Counted from the first letter of the stretch, positions 7,767-15,597 are shown. The stretch is DNA of 20,648 nt from Eubacteriales bacterium (GCA_030527765.1 JAUNAE010000030.1:1-20648); one strand, 5' to 3'. Notes: a model not told the origin generated them from the letters alone. A program made the numbers and translations.

Positions 7767-9092
7767 ATGGAAATGCGTGAAGGAAACCTTTGGAAAAAAA
7801 TATTGTTGTACAGTTTACCGCTCATGTTTACCAATATGCTTCAGCTTTTGTTCAACACAGCGGACGTAGCAATTGTTGGTAAATTTGCGGGATCCTTGTC
7901 TCTGGGAGCGGTAGGATCGACCTCTCTTCTGATTTCTCTTACGACGGGAGTTCTGATTGGGGTGTCCGCCGGTGTAAATTCTGTGGTGGCTTTTTTTATC
8001 GGAGCAGATGAGAAGGAGAAAGAACAGAAGGCGGGAGATACGGGATTTGTCATTTGCCTTGTACTCGGCTGTCTTGTTCTGGCGATCGGAGTGTTACTGG
8101 CCAGACCGATTCTGTCCATGCTTGGGACAAAGGATGAGTTGATCGAAGAAGCCATTCTTTATTTCCGCATCTATATGCTCGGTTCCCCGGCTCTTGCTGT
8201 ATTCAATTACGGAAATGCGATTCTCTCCGCAGAAGGAAACACAAAAGAACCGCTAAAATATCTGGTTCTCTCCGGCGTCATTAATGTGATCTTTAATCTC
8301 ATTTTTGTTCTTGGATTTGGAATGGCTGCAGAGGGAGTGGCTCTTGCAAGTATCATTGCCCAGTATATTTCGGCAATTCTTGTTATGAGAGCGATTATAA
8401 GATCGGAGGAAAGCTATCGATTTGATTTCAGAAATCTGAAACTGGACGGCCGGATTGCGGCCAGAGTTTTGAAGATCGGTATTCCTGCAGCGATGCAATA
8501 TGCGCTGTATGCTGTGTCAAATCTCTTTGTTCAGTCCGCAGTCAATACCTTTGACCATGTCGTTGTGGAAGGAAATTCCGCAGCAATGAACATCGATCTT
8601 CTTGTATATGATATGATGGCTGCTTTTTATACCGCATGCACAAGTTTCATCGCCCAGAACTACGGGGCAAACAAAAAGGACAGGGTGCTGAAATCCTATC
8701 TGGTTACAACGGTATATTCCTTTGGACTTGCAGTGATTCTCGGATTTTTTGTGTATGTGTTCCGCTACCGGCTGCTGTATATTTTTACAAATGATCCGGA
8801 GGTTGTGGCAAAAGGAGCCATTCGAACAACAGTCCTCTCTGTATCTTACTGTATCTCGGCATTTATGGATAATTCCAGCTTTGCCAGCAGAGGACTTGGC
8901 AAGACGGTGATTCCGACGATCATCATTATGATGGGAACTATCGTATTCCGAATCGTGTGGGTTTATACAATTTTTGCATATTTCCACACGCTGACATCTT
9001 TGTATCTTGTATATGGATGTGCATTTGCTGTTACAGGACTGGCAGGAAACATCTATTTCTTCCGGGAGTTTCGACGGATTCGTTTTCAGTAA
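7767..9092 (+). CDS. MATE-family multidrug/sodium antiporter
   Basis: 441 aa from the ATG at 7767, with about 12 hydrophobic segments. The N-terminus (EGNLWKKILLYSLPLMFTNMLQ, shown in part) is the classic MATE opening with a conserved proline in TM1, followed by LFNTADVAIVGKF. MATE proteins export cationic drugs or metabolites using Na+ or H+. The open frame extends back to a TTG at 7716, but the family N-terminus argues for 7767 or the second ATG at 7773. The RBS is weak (GATGGA) for either, so the start is uncertain. The gene stands alone between a hairpin block and a convergent SOS operon 32 bp away, with no clear terminator between them. Substrate unknown. Confidence 0.92.
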   Translation: MEMREGNLWKKILLYSLPLMFTNMLQLLFNTADVAIVGKFAGSLSLGAVGSTSLLISLTTGVLIGVSAGVNSVVAFFIGADEKEKEQKAGDTGFVICLVLGCLVLAIGVLLARPILSMLGTKDELIEEAILYFRIYMLGSPALAVFNYGNAILSAEGNTKEPLKYLVLSGVINVIFNLIFVLGFGMAAEGVALASIIAQYISAILVMRAIIRSEESYRFDFRNLKLDGRIAARVLKIGIPAAMQYALYAVSNLFVQSAVNTFDHVVVEGNSAAMNIDLLVYDMMAAFYTACTSFIAQNYGANKKDRVLKSYLVTTVYSFGLAVILGFFVYVFRYRLLYIFTNDPEVVAKGAIRTTVLSVSYCISAFMDNSSFASRGLGKTVIPTIIIMMGTIVFRIVWVYTIFAYFHTLTSLYLVYGCAFAVTGLAGNIYFFREFRRIRFQ

Positions 9093-9124
9093 AATGCGCC
9101 TGAGTCTTCAGAAAAATATTTGTA

Positions 9125-9535
9125 TCAAAAGTCTTCCTGCATTTCCAGTGCTGCAATATCGTCAAAAGGAATGCTTACGTCATTCTCCAGACGCAGGCGT
9201 TCATCATAAGTATCAATTTTTAATACATGGGCGGTGATGGTCGGATACGACCCACCGTCCTTTGTTTTGTCCGGAAGAAAATAAGTGACCGTCACGAGAG
9301 GGTGTTCTTTCAGATGCTCTTCAATGAGACAGAGCTGTTCGTTGATGGTCATCTGTACTTCATCGCTTATCTCGATACGTTCCTTTGTAAGACGGGAAGT
9401 CTCATAGATTCTGCCGCCGAATCCGGTCAGAGCATCGAAGGGGGCAAACTGAGCAGCTCGATTGTGAAGAGACATGACAGGATGCTTAGTATCTACCGGG
9501 CGTTCTAGATGCATAATATGATCATATTTTCCCAT
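9125..9535 (-). CDS. YolD-like protein
   Basis: 136 aa from the ATG at 9535 (RBS AAAGGAA); the frame also extends upstream without a better start. It shows the YolD-family pattern: an N-terminal segment MGKYDHIMHL, then HNRAAQFAPFDALTGFGG near residue 30, and a C-terminal beta-rich half (VTVTYFLPD, DDIAALEM). YolD-like proteins are commonly encoded with Y-family polymerases of the UV-damage-repair type, and here the gene starts 19 bp after the polymerase stop, so they form one SOS-controlled operon. The biochemical role of the family is not well defined; a modulator of translesion synthesis is plausible. Confidence 0.88.
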   Translation of the reverse strand: MGKYDHIMHLERPVDTKHPVMSLHNRAAQFAPFDALTGFGGRIYETSRLTKERIEISDEVQMTINEQLCLIEEHLKEHPLVTVTYFLPDKTKDGGSYPTITAHVLKIDTYDERLRLENDVSIPFDDIAALEMQEDF

Positions 9536-9554
9536 GAAAACAGATTCCTTTCTA

Positions 9555-11066
9555 TCAGGCTTTGTGTCCGCCAACCTGACCGTTTCGGTCGCGCATGGTA
9601 GCACCTTCCTCAAAGTTCATTCCCTTAAGAACAATATTTTTGCCGTATTTTTTTTGAAGGGAAAGGATGGCTTCCTGGAATTGTTTCTCCTTTTGGAGGC
9701 TTTCTTTTTCTTTCTTTCGCTGGGCTTCCAGAGCAGTATAATCGGTAAACAGATCCAGCTGCTCATATTCGCAGGTATCCTGTACTTTGTCTTCCGGGAT
9801 GACTTTTCCGGCAGTGATGGAGATACGGCGAACAAGAAGAGCAGGATTGATGATCCGGTCATACAACTCCATAGCCGCTTCTGTGATCATAGAAGTGGAG
9901 GCTGTCTGGCGGGAAAGGTTGATGGTGCCGTGGGCATGTTCCGGGATCTTTCGTCCGTAGTGGTCGTTCGTGATTTTTCCATGATAATTCCGGGCGATCT
10001 CCGGATTGGTCAGGCTTTCCCGGTCATAGCCGACAGTCAGTACAAGCTGATCAGTTACAAGATGTTTGGCAGTCAGATCAAGAGAGAGAGAATCCGCCAT
10101 CTCCCTTGTCACAAGCCGGGCCTTGTCGGATGGGTACGGGCAGGAGAGGACCTGACCGGAACCGAGGCTCTTTCGCTCGGCACCGTATTCTTTGATGGCT
10201 TCCATCGTACATGGTTCATATCCCCAGGAGTGGTCGATCAGGAGCTCTGCATTGATTCCAAACAGCCGGAAGAGATGATCACGACCGAACTCCGTAGTAG
10301 AGTAGAGAGCAATGTCGCCCATTGTCCGAAGGCTGATGCTCTCAAGCTTACGGGTATATCCCCGGCCTACTCTCCAGAAATCTGTGAGAGGGCGATGTTC
10401 CCAGAGTTTCTCCCGGTAACTGTATTCATTAAGCTCAGCGATACGCACACCATCCTTGTCCGCCGGAATATGTTTCGCAACCACATCCATGGCGACTTTG
10501 CAGAGGTAAAGATTGGTTCCGATGCCGGCTGTGGCGGTGATTCCCGTCTGATCCAGAACGTCATGAATCATGGTCATGGCAAGTTCGTGGGCGGTCATTT
10601 TGTAAGTGGAGAGGTAATTTGTCACATCCATAAAAACTTCATCGATGGAGTAGACATGAATATCCTCCGGTGCAATATACTTCAGGTAAATGGAGTAAAT
10701 GCGGGAACTCCATTCCATATAGTGAGCCATCTGAGGAACAGCAACAACGTAGTCCAGTTCCAGCTCCGGATGAGCGGAAAGCTCCGGAGCGAAAACAGAC
10801 TTTCCGGTAAACTGATGGTTGGGAGCCTTTCTGAGGCGTTCGGCGTTCACTTGCCCGACACGTTGTACAACCTCGAAGAGACGGGCTCTTCCGGAAACAC
10901 CGTGAGCTTTCAGAGACGGAGAGACGGCCAGACAGATGGTCTTCTCCGTCCGGCTCTTGTCATCGACAACCAGATTGGTTGTCAGCGGATCGTATCCACG
11001 CTTCACACATTCTACAGAAGCGTAAAAAGACTTCAAATCGATTGCAATATAAATTTTTTCAGACAT
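9555..11066 (-). CDS. Y-family DNA polymerase (UmuC/DinB superfamily)
   Basis: 503 aa. The start at 11066 was chosen because IAIDLKSFYASVE, the first catalytic motif (D10), follows within ten residues and AAAGG precedes it; the longer upstream frame has no family similarity. The second catalytic motif is YSIDEVFMD (D142, E143). The helix-hairpin-helix and little-finger regions occupy roughly 200-400. Near the C-terminus, residues 436-440 read QLDLF, a canonical beta-clamp binding motif, followed by a charged coiled-coil-like tail (KKEKESLQKEKQFQE). These enzymes copy damaged DNA with low fidelity as part of the SOS response. The length matches UvrX/YqjW-type proteins more than the ~350-aa DinB. 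An upstream LexA box explains its regulation. Confidence 0.94.
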   Translation of the reverse strand: MSEKIYIAIDLKSFYASVECVKRGYDPLTTNLVVDDKSRTEKTICLAVSPSLKAHGVSGRARLFEVVQRVGQVNAERLRKAPNHQFTGKSVFAPELSAHPELELDYVVAVPQMAHYMEWSSRIYSIYLKYIAPEDIHVYSIDEVFMDVTNYLSTYKMTAHELAMTMIHDVLDQTGITATAGIGTNLYLCKVAMDVVAKHIPADKDGVRIAELNEYSYREKLWEHRPLTDFWRVGRGYTRKLESISLRTMGDIALYSTTEFGRDHLFRLFGINAELLIDHSWGYEPCTMEAIKEYGAERKSLGSGQVLSCPYPSDKARLVTREMADSLSLDLTAKHLVTDQLVLTVGYDRESLTNPEIARNYHGKITNDHYGRKIPEHAHGTINLSRQTASTSMITEAAMELYDRIINPALLVRRISITAGKVIPEDKVQDTCEYEQLDLFTDYTALEAQRKKEKESLQKEKQFQEAILSLQKKYGKNIVLKGMNFEEGATMRDRNGQVGGHKA

Positions 11067-11130
11067 AGGATGCCTTTCTGTTATTGTAATGCATTTCTTG
11101 GTTGTTATCAGAATTGCATTCGCAAATATA

Positions 11131-11159
11131 TTGACAGAGCAAAAATTGCCTGTTAAGAT
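11131..11159 (+). promoter_or_regulatory. Rightward promoter of the divergent SOS region
   Basis: -35 TTGACA (11131-11136, consensus), 17-bp spacer, -10 TAAGAT (11154-11159). Transcription would begin near 11166 and run through the LexA box at 11174 toward the 88-aa gene. Confidence 0.7.
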
Positions 11160-11173
11160 ATGCACATAAAAAG

Positions 11174-11186
11174 CGAACAAGCGTTC
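11174..11186. promoter_or_regulatory. LexA (SOS) box
   Basis: CGAACAAGCGTTC matches the Gram-positive LexA consensus CGAAC-RNRY-GTTC. It lies just downstream of both predicted -10 elements, one on each strand, so one LexA dimer could block both start sites. Confidence 0.88.
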
Positions 11187-11194
11187 ATGTTTGT

Positions 11195-11223
11195 ACTATA
11201 CCATATGTACAAATGTCCGTCAA
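11195..11223 (-). promoter_or_regulatory. Leftward promoter of the Y-polymerase/YolD operon
   Basis: Read on the minus strand: -35 TTGACG (11223-11218), 17-bp spacer, -10 TATAGT (11200-11195). The start site would be near 11188, so the LexA box covers about +2 to +14. Confidence 0.72.
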
Positions 11224-11282
11224 TTCATTCAGCACTTAAATATATTTTTATCGAAAGAATTGTCATGGAAAGGGGTGAGAAG

Positions 11283-11549
11283 GTGGAGTGCAGAAAGGTT
11301 TACGTGGATGTGACGCTTGACATTACAAAAGATGGGGATGTTCGTCCGAGAAAACTGCGATACGAAGATGGATCTGTCTATGAAGTTCAGCAGTTGAAGG
11401 AAGTGCATAAGAATACAGCCTCCACAAAGGTCGGAGGGTTGGGAACCCGGTATACTGTTGTAATCCGGGGACATGAGGCGTACTTGTTTGATGAGAGCGG
11501 ACGATGGTTCGTGGAAGCAAATGGCGGCAGCAGGACCGGAGGTGTATAA
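11283..11549 (+). CDS. Unknown 88-aa protein divergent from the Y-polymerase
   Basis: No named family recognised. I chose the GTG at 11283 because a strong RBS (AAAGGGGTGAG, 11269-11279) lies just before it; the ATG at 11265 sits before this RBS and has none of its own. The product is predicted mostly beta: VYVDVTLDITKDGDVRPRKL, then YEVQQLKEVH, RYTVVIRG and the end WFVEANGG. It has one cysteine (residue 3) and no membrane segment, which suggests a small soluble domain. It shares its control region and LexA box with the polymerase operon, so it is probably SOS-induced and may act in the same damage response. That link is inference from position. Confidence 0.8.
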   Translation: MECRKVYVDVTLDITKDGDVRPRKLRYEDGSVYEVQQLKEVHKNTASTKVGGLGTRYTVVIRGHEAYLFDESGRWFVEANGGSRTGGV

Positions 11550-11732
11550 GAGCACAGCAGTCAGATGAAAGTTCACCGTGAGAAATACAAAAATCGGATG
11601 TTATCGGTAGCTTTTCTACAGTGAGGGATGGTGAAATTGTCAGAAGAGTGATAAGATAAAACAATGCGGGAGACGGTGTCGCATCTCCGGATCCCCGTCA
11701 AAGATAACATTGTTTGGAAAAGAGGAATCAAA

Positions 11733-11945
11733 ATGTACAATATTGTGACAGAGAACGCATCCTTAGAGGAGATCAAAAAAGCTTTTGCAGAACTGAACGA
11801 GAAGATGGAACAGCTTCAGAACGAAGAGCCTTCTGACGAAACCGGCAAAGAATATGCGGAGTGGGAGAAGGAATGTGAGGAACTGGCTGTCAGATCCGAA
11901 ACACTGATGACCTGGATTGACCGAAAGATGACGGCGGGACTGTAA
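11733..11945 (+). CDS. Unknown 70-aa acidic, coiled-coil-like protein
   Basis: ATG at 11733 with RBS AGAGGA 6 bp upstream; a longer upstream frame lacks a credible start. The sequence is almost entirely helical and acidic, with heptad-like spacing (ELNEKMEQLQNEE, then EWEKECEELAVRSETLMTWI). A coiled coil or helical hairpin is likely. No family recognised. It lies 183 bp after the SOS-linked 88-aa gene and 13 bp before the TRIC-like gene, so it may share a transcript with either. Confidence 0.7.
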   Translation: MYNIVTENASLEEIKKAFAELNEKMEQLQNEEPSDETGKEYAEWEKECEELAVRSETLMTWIDRKMTAGL

Positions 11946-11958
11946 GAGAGGCATTTCG

Positions 11959-12603
11959 ATGCAGGAACATATCACGTTAATCATGGAACTTGCGGGAACG
12001 GTTGCCTTCGCTGTTTCCGGAGCGCTGGTCGGAATTCATCAGAAGATGGATCTGTTCGGTGTCATTGTACTGGGCGTTGTTACGTCCGTAGGAGGAGGCG
12101 TCATTCGGGATCTTGTGCTCGGGGAGATTCCTCCGTCCATGTTTCAGAATAAGATTTATGCATTGACAGCGGTGATTACTTCGATCGCAGTGTTTCTCAT
12201 ACTTTATATTCATCAAACGGCCTTTGAAGGCAGTATTCGCCGCATGGGAGACCGTCTGATGCTGGCGATGGATTCCATTGGTCTGGGAATTTTTACAGCG
12301 GTAGGAGTCAATGCAGGCTTTACTCACGGCTTCGGAGACAATACCTTTCTTCTTGTGTTCGTAGGGACAATTACAGGAGTTGGCGGAGGTCTTCTGAGAG
12401 ATATGATGGCAGGAGTTCCGCCTTATATTTTCGTTCGGCATATTTATGCCTGTGCATCCATTGCAGGAGCCTTTGTATGTGTCTGGCTTTATCGCCCATG
12501 TGGACAGGTGACTGCTATGATGACCGCATGTCTGACAGTTACCGTTATCCGAGGGCTGGCAGCACATTTTCGATGGGATCTGCCGCGAGTACCTATAGAA
12601 TAA
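11959..12603 (+). CDS. TRIC-family (UPF0126/YicG-like) cation channel protein
   Basis: 214 aa and about seven membrane segments, the normal size for prokaryotic TRIC homologues. Two internal repeats carry the family signature: SVGGGVIRDLVLGEIPP near residue 40 and VGGGLLRDMMAGVPP near residue 130. The first helix (ELAGTVAFAVSGALVG) is also typical. Prokaryotic TRICs form trimeric monovalent-cation channels; which ion matters here is unknown. The RBS is modest (AGAGAGG). It follows the 70-aa gene by 13 bp, so the two are probably cotranscribed. Confidence 0.92.
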   Translation: MQEHITLIMELAGTVAFAVSGALVGIHQKMDLFGVIVLGVVTSVGGGVIRDLVLGEIPPSMFQNKIYALTAVITSIAVFLILYIHQTAFEGSIRRMGDRLMLAMDSIGLGIFTAVGVNAGFTHGFGDNTFLLVFVGTITGVGGGLLRDMMAGVPPYIFVRHIYACASIAGAFVCVWLYRPCGQVTAMMTACLTVTVIRGLAAHFRWDLPRVPIE

Positions 12604-12619
12604 TCGGAAAGGAAATAAG

Positions 12620-12649
12620 ATGATACGCATAGCGTATGATCACAAATAA
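12620..12649 (+). CDS. Nine-codon leader ORF before the GGDEF-EAL gene
   Basis: ATG at 12620 follows a good RBS (AAAGGA, 12608-12613) and encodes MIRIAYDHK before TAA. The next gene's ATG comes 5 bp after this stop and has no Shine-Dalgarno sequence of its own. Codons 2-6 contain a hairpin, ATACGC-ATA-GCGTAT (12623-12637). Together these suggest translational coupling. Confidence 0.45.
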   Translation: MIRIAYDHK

Positions 12650-12654
12650 GTGAT

Positions 12655-14337
12655 ATGAACAAACGACGTCTGGAATCTTTTGTGCAAGTGATTTCTGTGG
12701 TTTTGTTTGTGGGACTGGTCGGATTGATTGCCTACTGTTCCAGACATTACATGGTCTTATACATTATGGGAAATCCTCTGGAAATTGGACGGCTGCTCAG
12801 TCTTTTGACAATGGTTCAGATGCTGGTAACCATGTTTCTGACAATCTATGGAGGAAAGCACGGGTACCATATTTCTGTGACATTGTTGGCGATGCATATG
12901 GGAGTGGTCATTGCCGGAATGATTCAAAGCGGAAGTCTGGGAAGTATTCCGGGAATTTTCATGAATTTTGAGGCGATTCTGATTCTTACGGTCATTAATT
13001 CCTATATAAAAAAGATGAACAAGATTGTTTACAGAGATACATTGACCAATCTGTACAACAGGCGGGCATTGATCAGTGAAGTTGAGCAGCTCATCGACAG
13101 AAACAAACGATTTGCCTTTGTCTTGATTGATCTTGATGATTTCAAAAAGACAAACGATCTCATGGGACATGACAGGGGAGATATTCTTCTGCAGAAGTTT
13201 TCCGAGAAATGGAGCAGAAAACTTCAGAACCAAAATGTATTGTTTGCCCGACTGGGCGGGGATGAATTCGTCATTATTATGGAGACAGAACTGTCCAAGG
13301 AGGAATTCAGAGATTATGTGAAGAACAATGTTCTTCAGGAAATCTACTCCGAGGATCATAAGTATGTCATTGGGAGTGAGGAAATCAGTGTATCCGCAAG
13401 CATTGGTGTGGCTGTCTACCCGGATGATGCAGAGAATTACACAGATCTTTACCGCTATGCGGATGTAGCTATGTATTACGTGAAGAATCGGGGCAAACAG
13501 AATGTAGAGATTTTTCAATCAAGCTATATGCATTCTTTAAGCGGCGATTTTATGGTAGAGCAGAATATTCGAAATGCACTTCAGAAGGGAAACTTTTATG
13601 TAGTGTATCAGCCGCAGTTCAGTGCAGAAACAGAGAAACTGATTGGTGCGGAAGCATTGGCAAGAATCAAGGACAGTGAAGGAAATACGATTTCACCTTA
13701 TTACTTCATACCAGTTGCTGAAGAAACGAGGATTATTGTAGATTTGGATTTTTATATCTTTGGAAGTGCTCTTAAGGAGTTTCGACCACTGTTAGATCAG
13801 GATCCGAACCTCACCTTATCCGTTAATTTCTCTGTGAAGACAATTTTTTCTGTGAATTTCACGGAAAAACTCAATGATCTTTTGAAAAAATATGATTTTC
13901 CGGTGCAGAATCTCATGATTGAGATTACGGAATCGGTGCTCATTTCCCCTCGTGGAAGAGAAAAGGCAGTGAATATGCTGCAAATGCTGAAAGAGATGGG
14001 GATTCGAACCGCACTGGATGATTTCGGAACAGGATATTCTTCCCTGTCATATTTAATGGAGCTTCCGATTGATACACTGAAGATTGATAAGTCTTTCGTG
14101 GATAAGCTTTCGGATGAACAGGAGAAGAATGCCTATATTGAGGCTGTGATTTCCATGGGTCATATTCTGCATCACAATGTGATTGCAGAAGGTGTGGAGA
14201 CAGCAGAACAGCTTCATATTCTCAAAAAATACGAGTGTGATCAGATTCAGGGATATCTGCTTGGAAAACCAGTGCGGATGGAAAAGTTTCAGAGTTTGAC
14301 AGACTTGGCATACAAAAGGAGAACCGTCGAAGAGTGA
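12655..14337 (+). CDS. Membrane-bound GGDEF-EAL cyclic-di-GMP protein
   Basis: 560 aa. Three to four membrane helices fill residues 10-115 and end in a short linker; no PAS or other named sensor is visible. GGDEF domain 125-290: DLDDFK near 160 and intact GGDEF at 201-205, so diguanylate cyclase activity is possible. The I-site position five residues upstream reads NQNV rather than RxxD, so product inhibition by that site is unlikely. EAL domain 300-550: EAL at 333-335, N391, EITES (E423), DDFGTG at 455-460, K476, AEGVE (E512) and QGY at 532-534, the full set expected of an active phosphodiesterase. The net activity cannot be predicted. Translation appears coupled to a short leader ORF. Confidence 0.95.
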   Translation: MNKRRLESFVQVISVVLFVGLVGLIAYCSRHYMVLYIMGNPLEIGRLLSLLTMVQMLVTMFLTIYGGKHGYHISVTLLAMHMGVVIAGMIQSGSLGSIPGIFMNFEAILILTVINSYIKKMNKIVYRDTLTNLYNRRALISEVEQLIDRNKRFAFVLIDLDDFKKTNDLMGHDRGDILLQKFSEKWSRKLQNQNVLFARLGGDEFVIIMETELSKEEFRDYVKNNVLQEIYSEDHKYVIGSEEISVSASIGVAVYPDDAENYTDLYRYADVAMYYVKNRGKQNVEIFQSSYMHSLSGDFMVEQNIRNALQKGNFYVVYQPQFSAETEKLIGAEALARIKDSEGNTISPYYFIPVAEETRIIVDLDFYIFGSALKEFRPLLDQDPNLTLSVNFSVKTIFSVNFTEKLNDLLKKYDFPVQNLMIEITESVLISPRGREKAVNMLQMLKEMGIRTALDDFGTGYSSLSYLMELPIDTLKIDKSFVDKLSDEQEKNAYIEAVISMGHILHHNVIAEGVETAEQLHILKKYECDQIQGYLLGKPVRMEKFQSLTDLAYKRRTVEE

Positions 14338-14357
14338 TTCGACGGTTCTCCTTTTGT
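14312..14357. terminator. Bidirectional terminator, 20-bp perfect stem with stop codon in loop
   Basis: 14312-14331 pairs perfectly with 14338-14357 around a 6-nt loop (GAGTGA). The A-run at the left base and T-run at the right base make it work on both strands, serving the convergent GGDEF-EAL and GtrA genes. The left arm is the last six codons of the GGDEF-EAL gene, and its TGA (14335-14337) sits in the loop. Confidence 0.93.
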
Positions 14358-14358
14358 G

Positions 14359-14790
14359 TTAATTCTGTTCCTGTGCTTTCTTGTTGGTGTCCAGAGATTT
14401 TCCAAAGACAAAAAACATGTCATATAAGTATTCAAGAACAAAATTGCAGATCATATTGAGAATGGTTACAAGAATTCCGGGGACGAGCACTACTTCTGCA
14501 AGATAGTTGCCGGTCCAGGTAGAAGCAGGGGTAAACACTGCATAAAAAGCCAGAACCTTTGCCATGGCGACTGGCACATTGTTGGCAGACTGGAAAGTGA
14601 ACTGGCGATTCAGGGTAAAATTCCACACAACACTCAGAACAAGTGCGATCAGGTAGCAGGGCCAGTATTTCCATGGAGTGACAGCGTCCAGAAGGCTGTA
14701 CACGGCAATTTCAATCACTCCGGCAGAAATAGAAAACAGTGTGAATTTGAGCGCCCGGAGAATTTCTTTTTTCTTTTTTGATGAGTTCAT
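14359..14790 (-). CDS. GtrA-like membrane protein
   Basis: 143 aa, RBS AAAGGAA, four predicted membrane helices after a lysine-rich start, the standard GtrA-family size. Family-typical features include LKFTLFSISAGVIEIAVYSLL in helix 1 and WNFTLNRQFTF between helices 2 and 3, where the N-R-x-F-x-F pattern is characteristic. GtrA-like proteins are thought to help move lipid-linked sugars during cell-wall or O-antigen glycosylation. No glycosyltransferase is nearby, so the partner is unclear. It begins 24 bp after the TetR stop and is probably cotranscribed with it. Confidence 0.9.
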   Translation of the reverse strand: MNSSKKKKEILRALKFTLFSISAGVIEIAVYSLLDAVTPWKYWPCYLIALVLSVVWNFTLNRQFTFQSANNVPVAMAKVLAFYAVFTPASTWTGNYLAEVVLVPGILVTILNMICNFVLEYLYDMFFVFGKSLDTNKKAQEQN

Positions 14791-14814
14791 AATGAGGAAT
14801 TCCTTTCTTTGATC

Positions 14815-15396
14815 TTATTCGGGATTTTTCAGGGCAAGAATCTTCTGAGTTCCGTAGAAAGAAGCTTCCAGAAGTGTCTGGCTCAGTTCATTCAGTTCCA
14901 TATCAATGTCTTTTCGCAGCCAGTCCAGATAGATGGAAATGAAGCCGTGGGCAAAGTATCTGGCATAGACAATCAGCTGGTTTCTGGAAGTGGGTGTGAG
15001 AAACTGGTGGTTATGCTCGTCAATAATGGTCTTAATAAGAATATCTTCAAGAGAGTTCCAGAAGAACTGATCATTCGGATTCCTGGCAATTTTTTCGAAA
15101 AGAACAATGTCCTGTGAGAGAACATCATTCAGAATCTGAATCAAAGGAACCACATCCAGAGGATGGTCGAAGAAGCCCTTTTCTTCCAGAGCATGAACAA
15201 TATCGTTCATTTGCTCCTTCCCTAATTCTCTTAAAATATCATCCAGCGTATCATAATGCAGATAAAAAGTTTTGCGGTCGATATTGGCACGCCTGGTAAG
15301 CTCTGAAATGGAGATCTTTTTGATGGAAGAATCTGCCAGCATACTCAGGTAGGTATCACGTATATTTTTTTTCGTTTTGATAATTCTTTTATCCAT
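14815..15396 (-). CDS. TetR/AcrR-family regulator
   Basis: 193 aa from the ATG at 15396 (GGGGAA upstream); a longer frame exists, but the family N-terminus begins here. Residues 1-55 form the TetR helix-turn-helix (KKISISELTRRANIDRKTFYLHY, shown in part, then the D-rich DTLDDIL). The rest is helical and presumably binds a ligand and dimerises. It is divergent from the radical SAM/EamA genes. A perfect palindrome lies over the rightward start site and a related one over its own, so it probably represses both promoters. The inducer is unknown. Confidence 0.93.
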   Translation of the reverse strand: MDKRIIKTKKNIRDTYLSMLADSSIKKISISELTRRANIDRKTFYLHYDTLDDILRELGKEQMNDIVHALEEKGFFDHPLDVVPLIQILNDVLSQDIVLFEKIARNPNDQFFWNSLEDILIKTIIDEHNHQFLTPTSRNQLIVYARYFAHGFISIYLDWLRKDIDMELNELSQTLLEASFYGTQKILALKNPE

Positions 15397-15417
15397 AATT
15401 ATTCCCCGATTTTGTCG

Positions 15418-15429
15418 ATTCTGTAGAAT
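15418..15429. promoter_or_regulatory. Candidate TetR operator at the tetR promoter
   Basis: ATTCTGTAGAAT (arms ATTCT/AGAAT) overlaps the predicted tetR -10 and start site. It shares the TGTAGAA half-site with the palindrome at 15485. Confidence 0.45.
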
Positions 15430-15456
15430 AATCCATAATAGTTCGAAAAGTGGCAA
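15428..15456 (-). promoter_or_regulatory. Leftward promoter of tetR-gtrA
   Basis: On the minus strand: -35 TTGCCA (15456-15451), 17-bp spacer, -10 GATTAT (15433-15428). The -35 directly abuts that of the rightward promoter. Confidence 0.5.
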
Positions 15457-15485
15457 TTGTGTTCCACAACTAACTTGATTATAAT
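15457..15485 (+). promoter_or_regulatory. Rightward promoter of the radical SAM/EamA genes
   Basis: -35 TTGTGT (15457-15462), 17-bp spacer, perfect -10 TATAAT (15480-15485). The start site would be near 15492, inside the palindrome at 15485-15498. Confidence 0.65.
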
Positions 15486-15498
15486 CTACAATTGTAGA
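15485..15498. promoter_or_regulatory. Candidate TetR operator, perfect 14-bp palindrome
   Basis: TCTACAATTGTAGA is its own reverse complement and touches the last base of the TATAAT -10, covering the predicted start. Binding by the divergent TetR protein would block transcription. Confidence 0.65.
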
Positions 15499-15597
15499 AA
15501 AAGAAAGACAAAACAGCAAAAATACGGAAATAAATAGCTGTAAAGATTCTGTTGCTGCCATGAACAATGGCAGTAGGAATACGGGACAGTTTTAAAT

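Noticed and set aside
9534..11156. A 540-codon open frame on the plus strand
   Set aside because: It lies fully opposite the Y-family polymerase, whose motifs are unmistakable. The plus-strand translation has no recognisable domain.
11265..11282. ATG at 11265 as start of the 88-aa gene
   Set aside because: The strong RBS lies inside this stretch and fits the GTG at 11283 instead.
11550..11732. Possible small RNA or gene in the gap between the 88-aa and 70-aa genes
   Set aside because: Only weak short inverted repeats (near 11662-11685) and no convincing promoter or ORF with an RBS were found.
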